A stretch of DNA of 64,000 bases from Meiothermus sp. (GTDB lineage: Bacteria > Deinococcota > Deinococci > Deinococcales > Thermaceae), in assembly GCA_026004095.1 (NCBI GenBank), contig BPIL01000007.1:62001-126000 (forward strand). The letters are read 5' to 3'. The notes below the pieces were generated by a model that saw nothing but the letters and a program-made list of their open reading frames with translations, was not told the DNA's origin and ran no database searches. Of this stretch, positions 9,404 to 18,437 are shown piece after piece. Made by a program: the position numbers and the translations under genes. The first letter of the stretch is position 1. Every line of letters begins with the position of its first letter.

Positions 9404-12339
9404 TCGGCTGCCACCCCCACCTTCTGCGCGATCTCGGGGATGCGGGCCAGGAAGGCGCCGGTGGGGCTCTGGGTCTGGGCCACCTCCTCCGGGGTGCCCT
9501 CGGCCACAATCTGGCCGCCCCGCGCGCCGCCCTCGGGCCCCAGGTCGATCACCCAGTCGGCGGTTTTGACCACGTCCATGTTGTGCTCGATCACCACCAC
9601 GGTATTGCCGCCGTCTACCAGGCGGTGTAACACCGCGAGCAGCTTGGCGGTGTCCTCGAAGTGCAGGCCGGTGGTGGGCTCGTCCAGGATGTAGAGGGTG
9701 CGCCCGGTGGAGCGGCGGCCCAGCTCGGTGGAGAGCTTGATGCGCTGGGCCTCGCCGCCCGAGAGGGTGGGCGAGGGCTGGCCCAGCTTCATGTAGCCCA
9801 GGCCCACATCCACCATCAGCTGCAGTTTGCGGGCAATGGTGGGGATGTTCTCGAAAAAGCCCAGGGCTTCCTCCACCGTCATGTCCAGCACATCGGCGAT
9901 GTTTTTGCCCCGGAGTTTGACCTCGAGGGTCTCCTTGTTGTAGCGCTTGCCCTTGCAAACCTCGCACTGCACGTACAGGTCGGGCAGAAAGAGCATCTCG
10001 ATCTTCTTGGTGCCATCGCCGCTGCAGGCCTCGCAGCGCCCACCTTTAACGTTGAAGCTGAAGCGCCCGGCCTCGTAGCCGCGCTTGCGGGCCTCGGGGG
10101 TTTTGGCGAACAGGTCGCGGATCTCGTCGAAGATGCCGGTGTAGGTGGCCGGGTTGGAGCGGGGGGTGCGCCCGATGGGCGACTGGTCAATCTCGATCAC
10201 CTTGTCGAGGTGCTCGAGGCCCTCGAGGCCCTCGAAGCGCCCCGGGATGGTTTTGGCCCGCATCAGGTCGCGGGCCAGCGCCGCGTAGAGGATGTCGTGA
10301 ACAAGGGTGGACTTACCCGAGCCCGAGGGGCCGGTAATGGCCACGAACTTGCCCAGGGGGATGCGCAGGTTCACCCCTTTCAGGTTGTGCTCGCGGGCCC
10401 CCTTGACCACCAGCCACTTCCCGTTGCCCTTGCGCCGGGTCTTGGGAACCGCAATGTGCTTGCTGCCCCGCAGATAGGCCCCGGTCAGGCTCTCGGGGTG
10501 GGCCAGGATGTCCTCGAGCCGGCCCTGGGCCACCACCTCACCCCCATGCACCCCGGCCCCCGGCCCCATGTCCACAATCCAGTCGGCCTCGCGCATGGTC
10601 TCTTCGTCGTGCTCCACCACCAACAAGGTGTTGCCCAGGTCGCGCAGCTTCTTGAGGGTGGACAGCAAGCGCTGGTTGTCGCGGGGGTGTAGGCCAATGG
10701 AAGGCTCGTCCAGCACGTACAGCACCCCGGTCAGGCCGGAGCCCACCTGGGTCGCCAGGCGGATGCGCTGGGCCTCGCCCCCGGAGAGGGTGTTGGCCGA
10801 GCGATCCAGGGTCAGGTAGTCCAGGCCCACATCCTCCAAAAAGCCCAGGCGGCTATGAATCTCGCGCCAGATGGGGGCGGCCACCTGCATCTGGAAATCG
10901 TTCAGGTTGCGGTACTCGGTCGGCTCGGCCAGGCCCTCGAGACGGATGCGGTAGGCCTCGAGCGCTTCCCCCACCTCCACCACCCGGTTCTGGGCCAGCG
11001 CCTCAAAGAACAGCCTGGCCTCGCGCACCGGCAGGTTGGAGACCTCGGCGATGTTAAACCGCCCCACCCGCACCGAGAGCACCTCGCGCTTGTAGCGGGT
11101 ACCCCCGCAGGCCGGGCAGGCCTTGAGGGTCATGTAGGCTTCCAGGGCCTCGCGCAAGCCTTCCGACTCCGTCTCGTTGTAGCGGTTCTCCAGCCAGGGA
11201 ATCACCCCCTCGTAGCTCACCATAAAGCGCATGGTCTCGCGCCCATTGCGCCGGAAGACCACCTCGAAGGGCTCGGGCAGGCCATACAGCACCGCCCGCT
11301 GGGCCTCCGGCGAGAGCTGCTTGAAAGGGGTTTTCATGTCGAAGCCCAGGTGCTCCGAGAGCGCCCGCAGCCGATCCCACAGGTAGCCCTTGCCGTTGTC
11401 GCGGCCCTTGCTCCAGGGGATGATGGCCCCTTCGGCCAGCGAAAGCTCGGGGTTCACAATCAGCTCGGGGTCGAAGACCTGGTTGTAGCCCAGGCCCGAG
11501 CAGTCCGGGCAGGCCCCGTAGGGGGCGTTGAAGGAGAAGAGGCGGGGCTCGAGCTCCTCGAGCACACTCCCGTGCTCCGGGCAGGCGAACTTCTCCGAGA
11601 AAAGCTCCTCGGCGCCGCTGTCGGGGTAGAGCACCCGCATCAGCCCCTCTCCCCGCAACAGCGCCAGCTCCACCGACTCGGCGATGCGCGCGCGCTCCTC
11701 CGGCTTCAAGACCACCCGGTCTACCACCAGGTCAATGTCGTGCTTCTCGTACTTTTCCAGCTTCAGGCCCAGGGCCTCCTCGAGGGTGTAGATCACCCCG
11801 TCTACCCGAACGCGGGCATAGCCCTCTTTCTGGAGTTGCAAGAACTCCTTGCGGTACTCGCCTTTACGCCCCCGCACCAGAGGGGCCATCAGGATGGCCC
11901 GGGTGCCCTCGGGCTGCCGGAAGAGCCGGTCGGTAATCTCCGTGGCCGACTGCCGCTCGATGGGCCGTCCGCAGTGCGGGCAGTAGGCCGTGCCCACACG
12001 GGCGAACAGCAGGCGCAGGTAGTCGTGCACCTCGGTCACGGTGCCCACCGTGGAGCGCGGGTTGTGCGAGGTGGTTTTCTGGTCAATGGAGATGGCCGGT
12101 GAAAGCCCCTCGATGCTCTCCACATCGGGCTTTTCCATCACCCCCAAAAACTGCCGCGCATACGACGACAAGGACTCCACATACCGCCGCTGCCCCTCGG
12201 CGTAAATGGTATCGAAGGCCAGGGTGCTCTTGCCCGAGCCCGAGACCCCCGTAATGACGATGAACTGCCCCCTAGGCAGTTCAACGGTAATGTTCTTCAG
12301 GTTGTGCTCTTTGGCCCCGCGGACGATAATCCTGTCCAT
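9400..12339 (-). CDS. uvrA: Excinuclease ABC subunit A
   Basis: Damage-recognition ATPase of nucleotide excision repair, loading UvrB at DNA lesions. The 979-residue protein has two ABC modules: a Walker A GVSGSGKS at 31-38, a second GPSGSGKS near 650, and two LSGGEAQR signatures. Cysteine pairs for zinc binding are visible, including CEAC...CEVC in the C-terminal half. The ATG at 12339 lies 6 bases from a TATACT -10 box, implying a leaderless or nearly leaderless message. Its 3' end overlaps the convergent kinase gene by 4 bases. Confidence 0.98.
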   Translation of the reverse strand: MDRIIVRGAKEHNLKNITVELPRGQFIVITGVSGSGKSTLAFDTIYAEGQRRYVESLSSYARQFLGVMEKPDVESIEGLSPAISIDQKTTSHNPRSTVGTVTEVHDYLRLLFARVGTAYCPHCGRPIERQSATEITDRLFRQPEGTRAILMAPLVRGRKGEYRKEFLQLQKEGYARVRVDGVIYTLEEALGLKLEKYEKHDIDLVVDRVVLKPEERARIAESVELALLRGEGLMRVLYPDSGAEELFSEKFACPEHGSVLEELEPRLFSFNAPYGACPDCSGLGYNQVFDPELIVNPELSLAEGAIIPWSKGRDNGKGYLWDRLRALSEHLGFDMKTPFKQLSPEAQRAVLYGLPEPFEVVFRRNGRETMRFMVSYEGVIPWLENRYNETESEGLREALEAYMTLKACPACGGTRYKREVLSVRVGRFNIAEVSNLPVREARLFFEALAQNRVVEVGEALEAYRIRLEGLAEPTEYRNLNDFQMQVAAPIWREIHSRLGFLEDVGLDYLTLDRSANTLSGGEAQRIRLATQVGSGLTGVLYVLDEPSIGLHPRDNQRLLSTLKKLRDLGNTLLVVEHDEETMREADWIVDMGPGAGVHGGEVVAQGRLEDILAHPESLTGAYLRGSKHIAVPKTRRKGNGKWLVVKGAREHNLKGVNLRIPLGKFVAITGPSGSGKSTLVHDILYAALARDLMRAKTIPGRFEGLEGLEHLDKVIEIDQSPIGRTPRSNPATYTGIFDEIRDLFAKTPEARKRGYEAGRFSFNVKGGRCEACSGDGTKKIEMLFLPDLYVQCEVCKGKRYNKETLEVKLRGKNIADVLDMTVEEALGFFENIPTIARKLQLMVDVGLGYMKLGQPSPTLSGGEAQRIKLSTELGRRSTGRTLYILDEPTTGLHFEDTAKLLAVLHRLVDGGNTVVVIEHNMDVVKTADWVIDLGPEGGARGGQIVAEGTPEEVAQTQSPTGAFLARIPEIAQKVGVAAD

Positions 12340-12345
12340 CCGTGG

Positions 12346-12375
12346 AGTATAACACCGCCCCTTGGCTTATGTAAA
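12346..12375 (-). promoter_or_regulatory. uvrA promoter, placed for a leaderless mRNA
   Basis: Read on the minus strand: TTTACA (12370-12375), an 18-base spacer, and TATACT (12346-12351). The -10 box ends 6 bases before the uvrA ATG at 12339, so the transcript should begin at or next to the start codon. No ribosome-binding site is present, which fits. Confidence 0.6.
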
Positions 12376-12415
12376 TAACATAGCCACACGACGTAAATGG
12401 TGTATGATTGAGGTT

Positions 12416-13018
12416 TTATCGCACCCTCAGATCCGCCACCCAGACGATCTCGCAGGCCCCGTTGCCAGTATCGGTGCGAACGGTGGAGGTGCGCCAGGAA
12501 AAGCCCCTGGGGCCGGTGACGTGAACCAGATACCCCCTGATCCAGACCAGGTGACCGGGTTTGAGCCGCTTCAAGCGCAGCTCGATGTTGGGATTACCGG
12601 GAATCAGGTGCATGTTGGCGCTGCTTGCGACAATTTCACCCAGCGGGATGGGGGGTTCGCGGAACCAGGCGTAAAAGTAGAAGCGATCCGCCTGCCAGAT
12701 TTTGAGTTTGCGAAGCACATCGGTATCGGACATGCGGCCCCAGCCCAGGGCCAGATCCACCGGGGAGATGGCCGAGGCCGCATCGTAGCGGTACAGCCGC
12801 CTGGAAAGCACGCGGGCCTCGAGCTCAAAGGAAGCCACCGGCTGAAAGCGATAACCGGGCTTTTCCAGTTGCGGCACATCGGCCGGTGCCAGCGGCTGCT
12901 GGAGGGGGGCGCGGGCCACCAGCACCCCGGGCGGGCGCTCGATGGGCCGGGTTTGCACATAGCGGATCAGCCCAAAAGCGCCCCCAAACAGCAACAAAAT
13001 CAGCCAGAACAGCCGCAC
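12416..13018 (-). CDS. Membrane-anchored protein of unknown function
   Basis: 200 residues starting at a GTG (13018). Residues 2-18 form one hydrophobic segment (signal anchor), so the rest is probably periplasmic. A conserved-looking core contains SPVDLALGWG, RFYFYAW, SANMHLIP and GACEIVWV. I recall a similar uncharacterised family in proteobacteria with the same phrases, but could not check this. It lies 36 bases after dnaB on the same strand and may be co-transcribed. The strong phrases suggest a defined fold with a conserved glycine/tryptophan-rich pocket; no function is proposed. Confidence 0.75.
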   Translation of the reverse strand: MRLFWLILLLFGGAFGLIRYVQTRPIERPPGVLVARAPLQQPLAPADVPQLEKPGYRFQPVASFELEARVLSRRLYRYDAASAISPVDLALGWGRMSDTDVLRKLKIWQADRFYFYAWFREPPIPLGEIVASSANMHLIPGNPNIELRLKRLKPGHLVWIRGYLVHVTGPRGFSWRTSTVRTDTGNGACEIVWVADLRVR

Positions 13019-13054
13019 ATTTGCAGTTTAAGCGGCGGCGGCCTCGAGGCCGGT

Positions 13055-15682
13055 TCAAATTTCGTCCTTAGCCAGGTCGTTGAAGCGCACGTGCTGGGCG
13101 TGGAACTGCAGCTCCACGGTGCCGGTGGGGCCGTTGCGCTGCTTGCCCACGATAATCTCGGCGATACCGGCCTTTTCGGAGTGGGGGTTGTAGTACTCGT
13201 CGCGGTAGATGAACATCACCAGGTCGGCGTCCTGCTCGATGGAGTTGTGCACGATGATGTTGTTGGCTATGAAGTTATGTGGGCCGGGAACCGTAAGGTC
13301 GAAAACCTCCTCCTGGCCCGCGGCCTCGATGGAGCGCACCGTATCCCAGTAAATATCGCTATCGGCCAGGCGCTCGAGCGCCTCCGAGCCCAAAGCGCCC
13401 GCCATGCGCCGGGTGCGTTCACGGCTCAGGTTCTGCCCGAAAAGGGTCGCGCCGGAATAAGCCATCCCCAAAGCCCGGTGCAGCTCGCGATGGCTCATGC
13501 CCGAAACGGCCAGGCTGGCTCTGGCCGGCTGCAGCCACAGCTCGAGCGGTATTACATCGCGGTTGGTATTCTCCTGGCGGCCCGTCAGATAGGCTTCCAC
13601 TGCGGCCAGCGCGCTTTGCTTTGAGCGTCCCACAGCCCCTACCTCCCGCACAAAGCGCAGTAGGTCGGACTGGCCGCTCAGCACCACGTGGAACTGATCC
13701 CGCCCCTTGCCTTTTTGCGGTACACGCTTAAGCCTGGCGTTGATACCCAGATACAGCAGCAGGGTTTGCACATCCTGCGCCAGGCCCTCGCTGCTACTGG
13801 CGTAGTACACAGCAGGGTAATGGTGCAGGGCAACACAGCCATCGGTAGACCACAGATGCCGCAGAAACCGGGCAAGCGCTGGGGCTGGCTGGGCAAACAC
13901 CTGCCTGGGGATGCGTTTTTCATGCGAACGCAAACCCCAGACCCCCAGACCCTCGAGCCACACAGCCACCGGGTTGCGCTTGCCCCAGCCCAGCCGGTGC
14001 GCCGCACTGAGGTAAACCTGCAACCATCCGCGCTCGGACTTAATTTTGGGAGCGATGGATTCGCCAAACACCGCCCTGGCCAGATCAACCACAGTTTGCG
14101 CCAGATCGGGGTCGCGTGTGGTGTACTGCAAGCTGTGCCGGGGCAGGGTACAGCCATCGCCGATGAGGTGGCCCAGCAGGGCCAGCTCCTCATCGCTGAG
14201 GCTCTGTTGCTGGGGCGAAGCCAGCCGCCTTGGCAGGGCCAGGTAATCCCCCACGGTCAGTTCGTCCAGCCGCTTCCAGCCTCGAGCGGTGAGGAACTTG
14301 TGGTTGGCCGTGGCACGAATGCTGCGCCCCAGCCGGGTGGTGAGGGTAAACACCGGCTTCACCCCCGTCGAGAAGGCACGGCTAACCCTGGCAGGCACCA
14401 GCTTTTGTGTGGCCTCGTCTAAAGCCAGGACTGCAAAACCGCTTTTTCCAACCAACCCGCGGATGGGCTGCCTCGAGCCATCCGCCATCTGTACCAGGCT
14501 ATCGCCGGTCAGGCAGCCCGACTCCCTCAGGTCGGAGAGCATGGGCCGCTTGTTGGGGCGCGACTCCACCGCCCGCGAAAGCTGCGAAAGCGCGATCACC
14601 GGCACGTCCAGCTCGCGGGCCAGGCCCTTGAGGCCGCGGGAGATCTGGGCGATCTCCTGCTGGCGGTTCTCGCCCCCGTTCTTACCCCCCCCAGGGCCAG
14701 ACATGAGCTGCAAATAGTCAATCACAATCAGACCCAGCCGGTGCTGGGCATGCAGGCGGCGGGCTCGAGCCCGGAGCTCCATCAGGGTGAGGTCGGAGGT
14801 ATCGTCGATCAGGATGGCCGCCTCAGCAATACGCCCGGCCACGTCCACCAGGCGCGAGAAGTCGCGGTCGGTGAGCTGGCCCTGCCGCAGGCGGTTCATG
14901 TCAATGCGGGCCTCGGAGCAGAGCATCCGGGTGACTAGCTGCACTGCGGGCATCTCCAGCGAGAAGATAGCCACCGCCGCGCCCTCGCCCCGCAGCGCCA
15001 CGTTTTGTGCAATGGTCAGGGCAAAGCTGGTTTTGCCCATGCTGGGACGGGCCGCAATGATGTTCAGCGAACCGCTGGTCAGGCCCCCAATCATGTTGTC
15101 AAGTTCGCGGAAGCCGCTCTTGACCCCGTCAACCTGGCCCTTGTTCTCGTAGAGCATCTGGATGTGCTCGAAGGTTTCGTGCACGAGTTCCTTCATGCTC
15201 TGGAACTCAGAGCGGGCCCCCTGGGTGGAGACCTCGAGCACCTTGCGCCCGGCCGCATCGAGGATGTCCTCGAGGCTTCCCTCCTCGTTGTAGGCCATCT
15301 TCATGGCCTCGCCCGCCGCCGCAATCAGCTTGCGCAGCGTCCATTTCTCGGCCACGATGCGTCCGTAGTAGTCGGCATAGGCGGCGGTAGGGGTCTGTTC
15401 CGAGAGGCCCACCAGGTACGAAAGGCCCCCCACATTCTCGAGCTCCCCGTTCTGGCGCAGCTCCTCCGAGAGCGTTACCAGGTCAACCGGATCACGCCGG
15501 GCCCGCAAGGCCACCATGGCCTCCCAGATTTTGCGGTGGGCTTCCTTGTAAAAAGCATCGGCGGCCAGCAGACCCTCGAGCCGGTCTAACACCTCGCTGT
15601 CCAGCAGCACCGAGCCCAGCACGCTGGCCTCGGCATCCAGGTTATGGGGGGGAACACGGCCCTCGAGCGGTGTGGTTGCCAT
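13055..15682 (-). CDS. dnaB: Replicative DNA helicase DnaB, interrupted by an intein
   Basis: Hexameric helicase of the replication fork. The 875-codon gene encodes exteins of 389 and 62 residues (451 together, normal for DnaB) around a 424-residue intein (residues 390-813). Extein features are the N-terminal DnaG-interacting domain (about 1-150), the Walker A ARPSMGKTS at 211-219, and the motif DYLQLMSGPG. The insertion falls in the conserved LRESG/SIEQDAD motif, the DnaB-b site also used by the Synechocystis DnaB intein. The ATG at 15682 has a good GGAGAG ribosome site. Splicing must occur to make a working helicase. Confidence 0.97.
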   Translation of the reverse strand: MATTPLEGRVPPHNLDAEASVLGSVLLDSEVLDRLEGLLAADAFYKEAHRKIWEAMVALRARRDPVDLVTLSEELRQNGELENVGGLSYLVGLSEQTPTAAYADYYGRIVAEKWTLRKLIAAAGEAMKMAYNEEGSLEDILDAAGRKVLEVSTQGARSEFQSMKELVHETFEHIQMLYENKGQVDGVKSGFRELDNMIGGLTSGSLNIIAARPSMGKTSFALTIAQNVALRGEGAAVAIFSLEMPAVQLVTRMLCSEARIDMNRLRQGQLTDRDFSRLVDVAGRIAEAAILIDDTSDLTLMELRARARRLHAQHRLGLIVIDYLQLMSGPGGGKNGGENRQQEIAQISRGLKGLARELDVPVIALSQLSRAVESRPNKRPMLSDLRESGCLTGDSLVQMADGSRQPIRGLVGKSGFAVLALDEATQKLVPARVSRAFSTGVKPVFTLTTRLGRSIRATANHKFLTARGWKRLDELTVGDYLALPRRLASPQQQSLSDEELALLGHLIGDGCTLPRHSLQYTTRDPDLAQTVVDLARAVFGESIAPKIKSERGWLQVYLSAAHRLGWGKRNPVAVWLEGLGVWGLRSHEKRIPRQVFAQPAPALARFLRHLWSTDGCVALHHYPAVYYASSSEGLAQDVQTLLLYLGINARLKRVPQKGKGRDQFHVVLSGQSDLLRFVREVGAVGRSKQSALAAVEAYLTGRQENTNRDVIPLELWLQPARASLAVSGMSHRELHRALGMAYSGATLFGQNLSRERTRRMAGALGSEALERLADSDIYWDTVRSIEAAGQEEVFDLTVPGPHNFIANNIIVHNSIEQDADLVMFIYRDEYYNPHSEKAGIAEIIVGKQRNGPTGTVELQFHAQHVRFNDLAKDEI
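13244..14515 (-). mobile_element. DnaB intein with LAGLIDADG homing endonuclease
   Basis: Self-splicing element of 424 residues within dnaB. Block A begins CLTGDS with Cys1; block B has the TANH motif; blocks F/G read VFDLTVPGPHNF and IIVHN, followed by the +1 serine. Two LAGLIDADG-type helices, LLGHLIGDG (about intein residues 113-121) and FLRHLWSTDG (about 230), keep their acidic residues, so the homing endonuclease may still be active. Both splice junctions look intact. End sequences resemble the Synechocystis DnaB intein closely, which implies lateral transfer between distant lineages at the same site. Confidence 0.95.
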
Positions 15683-15723
15683 GGCTACTCTCCTAGTCCA
15701 AAAACCCTATTCAGCAAGTCCTT

Positions 15724-15752
15724 ACTCTATTCAATCCCCAAAAGTTTGGCAA
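15724..15752 (-). promoter_or_regulatory. Probable dnaB promoter
   Basis: On the minus strand TTGCCA (15747-15752), 17 bases, then TAGAGT (15724-15729). Its -35 box lies in the left arm of an inverted repeat (15746-15764, TTGGCAA / TTGCCAA arms with a 5-base centre); the right arm carries the -35 of the divergent tRNA promoter. Confidence 0.45.
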
Positions 15753-15757
15753 AGCGC

Positions 15758-15786
15758 TTGCCAAGTCGGCCATGCTCTGCTATATT
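15758..15786 (+). promoter_or_regulatory. Promoter of the tRNA-Asn gene
   Basis: TTGCCA (15758-15763), a 17-base spacer, and TATATT (15781-15786). Transcription would start near 15793, leaving about 17 bases of 5' leader before the mature tRNA at 15810. Confidence 0.7.
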
Positions 15787-15809
15787 CTTACCTGCTAAGA
15801 GCGCTTCGT

Positions 15810-15885
15810 TCCGCGATAGCTCAGTTGGTAGAGCGCTCGACTGTTAATCGAGTGGTCGCAGGTTCGAGCCCTGCTCGCGGAGCCA
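15810..15885 (+). tRNA. tRNA-Asn (GUU), CCA encoded
   Basis: 76-base cloverleaf. The acceptor arms TCCGCGA and TCGCGGA pair perfectly, followed by discriminator G and an encoded CCA. The anticodon stem CTCGA/TCGAG encloses the loop CTGTTAA with anticodon GTT at 15843-15845. The T arm has the usual GGTTCGAGCC form. It is the only tRNA gene in the window, with its own promoter upstream and a strong hairpin terminator immediately downstream. Confidence 0.97.
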
Positions 15886-15886
15886 G

Positions 15887-15914
15887 AAAAACCCAGGATA
15901 ACCTGGGTTTTTTC
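15887..15914 (+). terminator. Rho-independent terminator after tRNA-Asn (probably bidirectional)
   Basis: A 9-10 bp stem (arms AAACCCAGG and CCTGGGTTT, loop ATAA at 15898-15901) is followed by a T run on the plus strand and preceded by an A run. It can therefore also stop the minus-strand transporter operon that ends at 15920. Confidence 0.85.
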
Positions 15915-15919
15915 TTTCG

Positions 15920-16663
15920 TTAAAGCCGCCCCGCCTCGATGATGCTGGACAGAAACTGCTGGGTGCGCTCGTGCTGGGGGTTGGAAAAAATCTGCTCCGG
16001 GGGGCCTTCCTCGTGCACCACCCCACCGTACATAAAGCAGACCTTGCTGGCTACCTCCCTGGCAAAGCCCATCTCATGGGTAGCCAGGATCATGGTCATG
16101 CCCTCGCGGGCCAGCTCGCGCAGCAGGTTGAGCACCTCGGAGACCAGCTCGGGGTCGAGGGCCGAGGTAATCTCGTCCAGAAGCAAAAGCATGGGCTCCA
16201 TGGCCAGCGCCCGCACAATGGCCACACGCTGCTGCTGGCCGCCCGAGAGCTGGTCGGGGTAGGCCTGGGCTTTGTGCTCGAGGCCAATCCGCTTCAGGAG
16301 GGCCAGGGCTTTGGCCTGGGCTTCAGCCTCGGGCATGCGCAGCACCTGGGTGGGGGCCAGGGTGATGTTTTGCAGCACGGTCATATGGGGGAACAGGTTG
16401 AAGCTCTGGAAGACGATCCCTACATCGCGGCGCAGGGCGTTGAGGTCTACCCCCGGCCCGGTGATGCGGTCGCCGTGCAGCCGGATCTCCCCTGCCTGGA
16501 TCTCCTCGAGCCCATTGATACAGCGCAGCAGCGTAGACTTGCCACAGCCCGAAGGCCCAATCAAGCAGACCACCTGGTGCTCCTCCACTGTCAGGTTAAT
16601 GCCGCGCAGCACCTCGTTGGCACCAAAGCGCTTGTGCACGTTGCGGATTTCCAAAAAGCTCAT
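15920..16663 (-). CDS. Polar amino-acid ABC transporter ATP-binding protein (GlnQ/HisP family)
   Basis: ATPase subunit of a polar amino-acid importer. From the ATG at 16663 the product has 247 residues, with Walker A GPSGCGKST, the GlnQ-type Q-loop FQSFNLFPHMTV, signature LSGGQQQR, Walker B LLLDEITSALDPE and a switch His in THEMG. The ATG at 16663 has a GGGAGAAG ribosome site; an ATG at 16684 would add 7 residues without one. It lies 22 bases after the permease stop, so the two form an operon. Substrate (Gln, Glu, Arg, His or similar) cannot be specified, and no periplasmic binding-protein gene is adjacent. Confidence 0.92.
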   Translation of the reverse strand: MSFLEIRNVHKRFGANEVLRGINLTVEEHQVVCLIGPSGCGKSTLLRCINGLEEIQAGEIRLHGDRITGPGVDLNALRRDVGIVFQSFNLFPHMTVLQNITLAPTQVLRMPEAEAQAKALALLKRIGLEHKAQAYPDQLSGGQQQRVAIVRALAMEPMLLLLDEITSALDPELVSEVLNLLRELAREGMTMILATHEMGFAREVASKVCFMYGGVVHEEGPPEQIFSNPQHERTQQFLSSIIEAGRL

Positions 16664-16685
16664 AGGTCTTCTCCCTGGGCCCATG

Positions 16686-17789
16686 CTACGACCCCTGCCG
16701 GAAGCGGGCCCGGTCGCGCTCGACCAGCCGATCCACCAGGCGGGTCTGGGGGATGGTAATCAGGATAAACAGAATCGCCACGGTGGTCACCGCCGACAGG
16801 TTGAAGTCGTTGGAGGCGATGATGCGGGCCTGGTTGAAGGCGTCAATCACCCCCACCACGTTCACCAGGGCGGTGTCTTTCTGCATCCCGATAAGGTTGT
16901 TGAGCAGGGGCGGGATAATGCGCCGCACCGCCTGGGGCACCACCACAAAACGCAGGGTCTGCCCGTAGGACAGGCCCAGGCTGCGGGCCGCAGCCCACTG
17001 GCTGGGGTGGATGCTCTCGAGGCCGGCCCGGTAGACCTCGGCCATATAGGCCCCGTAGGTCAAGGTGAGGGCCAGCACCGCCAGGGCCTCCAGGGGCAGG
17101 TTGCGGAAAAAACCAATGCCGGTGAGGGGCAGACCAAAGCCAATCAGGTAAATCACGATGATGGAGGGCAGGCTCAAAAAAGCGTCGGTGTAGAAGGTCG
17201 CGATAAAACGGATGGGCTGGGCCGGTTTGCCGGGCAGCAGCTTGGCAATGGCCACCACCAGGCCCCAGATGAGGGAAAAAAACCCGGCAAACAGAAAAAT
17301 GACCACATTTACCCAGAAGGCCTGCAAAATAAGGCCAAAGGAGTCGCGGATGAGCTCGAGCTGAAAAAAGGTACGTCCAACCGCCACATTGTTGGCGATA
17401 AAGAACAGCACAAACAGCAAAAACAGTATCAGCGCCCCGGCATAGCCCAGGGTAAACCAGGCCCAGGTGTGGGCTTCCGCGCTGTGCACCCTGGCTGCAA
17501 TCAGGTTTTCGCTCTGCAAAGCCTGCCGGGCCAGACGCGCCTGACCCAGGCCTCGCACCGCCGGCCATAGAAGCCCAGCGGGTAGCAACGTAAACAGCAC
17601 CAGTAAAGCATCGGCCCAGAAGGCCTGGAAGCCGTTGGTCGTCATGGTCTGCTTTACCAGCCACATCACCCAGCCCGTTGCCAGCCACAGGGCCACCGCC
17701 AGGATCAGGGCCAGCAAGGCAAACCCCAGGCCATCCTTGGGAGGGATGGGCTGACGACGTCGCAGCGCTTTTGAGTTTGGTTCGGTCAT
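16686..17789 (-). CDS. Polar amino-acid ABC transporter permease with N-terminal extension
   Basis: Inner-membrane permease of the HisMQ/GlnP family, 367 residues. The C-terminal 215 residues or so are a standard permease domain with the EAA loop (EVYRAGLESIHPSQWAAARS region). The first 150 residues add about three membrane helices, at roughly 22-45, 58-78 and 112-132, linked by hydrophilic segments; ordinary members have 220-250 residues. Such long forms occur as AapM/AapQ-like proteins. It is the first gene of a two-gene operon with the ATPase. The upstream spacer (17790-17884) follows the ribosomal cluster, so some read-through from there is possible. Confidence 0.88.
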   Translation of the reverse strand: MTEPNSKALRRRQPIPPKDGLGFALLALILAVALWLATGWVMWLVKQTMTTNGFQAFWADALLVLFTLLPAGLLWPAVRGLGQARLARQALQSENLIAARVHSAEAHTWAWFTLGYAGALILFLLFVLFFIANNVAVGRTFFQLELIRDSFGLILQAFWVNVVIFLFAGFFSLIWGLVVAIAKLLPGKPAQPIRFIATFYTDAFLSLPSIIVIYLIGFGLPLTGIGFFRNLPLEALAVLALTLTYGAYMAEVYRAGLESIHPSQWAAARSLGLSYGQTLRFVVVPQAVRRIIPPLLNNLIGMQKDTALVNVVGVIDAFNQARIIASNDFNLSAVTTVAILFILITIPQTRLVDRLVERDRARFRQGS

Positions 17790-17814
17790 GGGTAAGTGAT
17801 TTTACACAAAGCCA

Positions 17815-17840
17815 ACACCGGGAGCTTGCACCCCCGGTGT
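17815..17840 (-). terminator. Hairpin after rplQ, probable end of the ribosomal operon
   Basis: Arms ACACCGGG (17815-17822) and CCCGGTGT (17833-17840) make an 8 bp GC-rich stem 45 bases after the rplQ stop. The following bases on the minus strand are only moderately T-rich, so termination may be partial or factor-dependent. Confidence 0.5.
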
Positions 17841-17884
17841 GAGCACGGCACAGGACAGCGCCGGGTTATGCCACAACAATTGGG

Positions 17885-18370
17885 CTATTTCACCAGCTCA
17901 ACCACGGCCAGTTGGGTTCCATCCCCCCGGCGGCGCTCCGCCAATTTGAGCACGCGGGTATAGCCCCCCGGCCGATCCGCATAGCGCGGGGCAATCTCCT
18001 CGAAAAGCTTCTTGACCAGCTTGGGATCGTGCAGGTCACGCAGCACCAGGCGACGCAGGTGGTTGCGCTGGGCATAGGCGGCCAGCTCCTCCGGGGTGGC
18101 CATGCGCTCGCCTTCTTTGAGGGGGCGCACCTGACCTTTTTTGTCCTTGGGTTTGGTAAAACGCACACCCTCGGGTACGGTCAGGGTAGGTGCTTTCTTC
18201 GCCGTGGTGATGAGGCTGTCCATGTAGCCCGCCAGCTCCTTGGCCTTGGGAATGGTGGTCACAATCCGGCCATTCTCCGAGAGCAGCAGGCTTTTAGCCA
18301 GGTTACGGAACAAGGCCACGCGGTGCGAGGAGTTCCGGTTGAGTTTTCTTCCAGCTTTTTGGTGACGCAT
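17885..18370 (-). CDS. rplQ: 50S ribosomal protein L17 with an internal insertion
   Basis: Large-subunit protein near the peptide exit tunnel; last gene of the ribosomal cluster. It has 161 residues, while Thermus L17 has about 118. The start (MRHQKAGRKLNR) and end (GYTRVLKLAERRRGDG) match well. A block of about 44 residues, roughly 59-102, rich in Lys, Pro and Glu, is inserted before HLRRLVLRDL. The frame is continuous, so this looks like a real in-frame insertion rather than an error. Confidence 0.95.
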   Translation of the reverse strand: MRHQKAGRKLNRNSSHRVALFRNLAKSLLLSENGRIVTTIPKAKELAGYMDSLITTAKKAPTLTVPEGVRFTKPKDKKGQVRPLKEGERMATPEELAAYAQRNHLRRLVLRDLHDPKLVKKLFEEIAPRYADRPGGYTRVLKLAERRRGDGTQLAVVELVK

Positions 18371-18437
18371 GAATCTCTCCTTGGCAGAGGTCTCAGGTCT
18401 TGGGTCTGCTCAAACCTGCGACTTGCGACCTGCAACC

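Noticed and set aside
9661-12102. Long plus-strand open frames (343 and 415 codons) inside uvrA
   Set aside because: Antisense shadows of uvrA, with no ribosome sites and no protein-like motifs.
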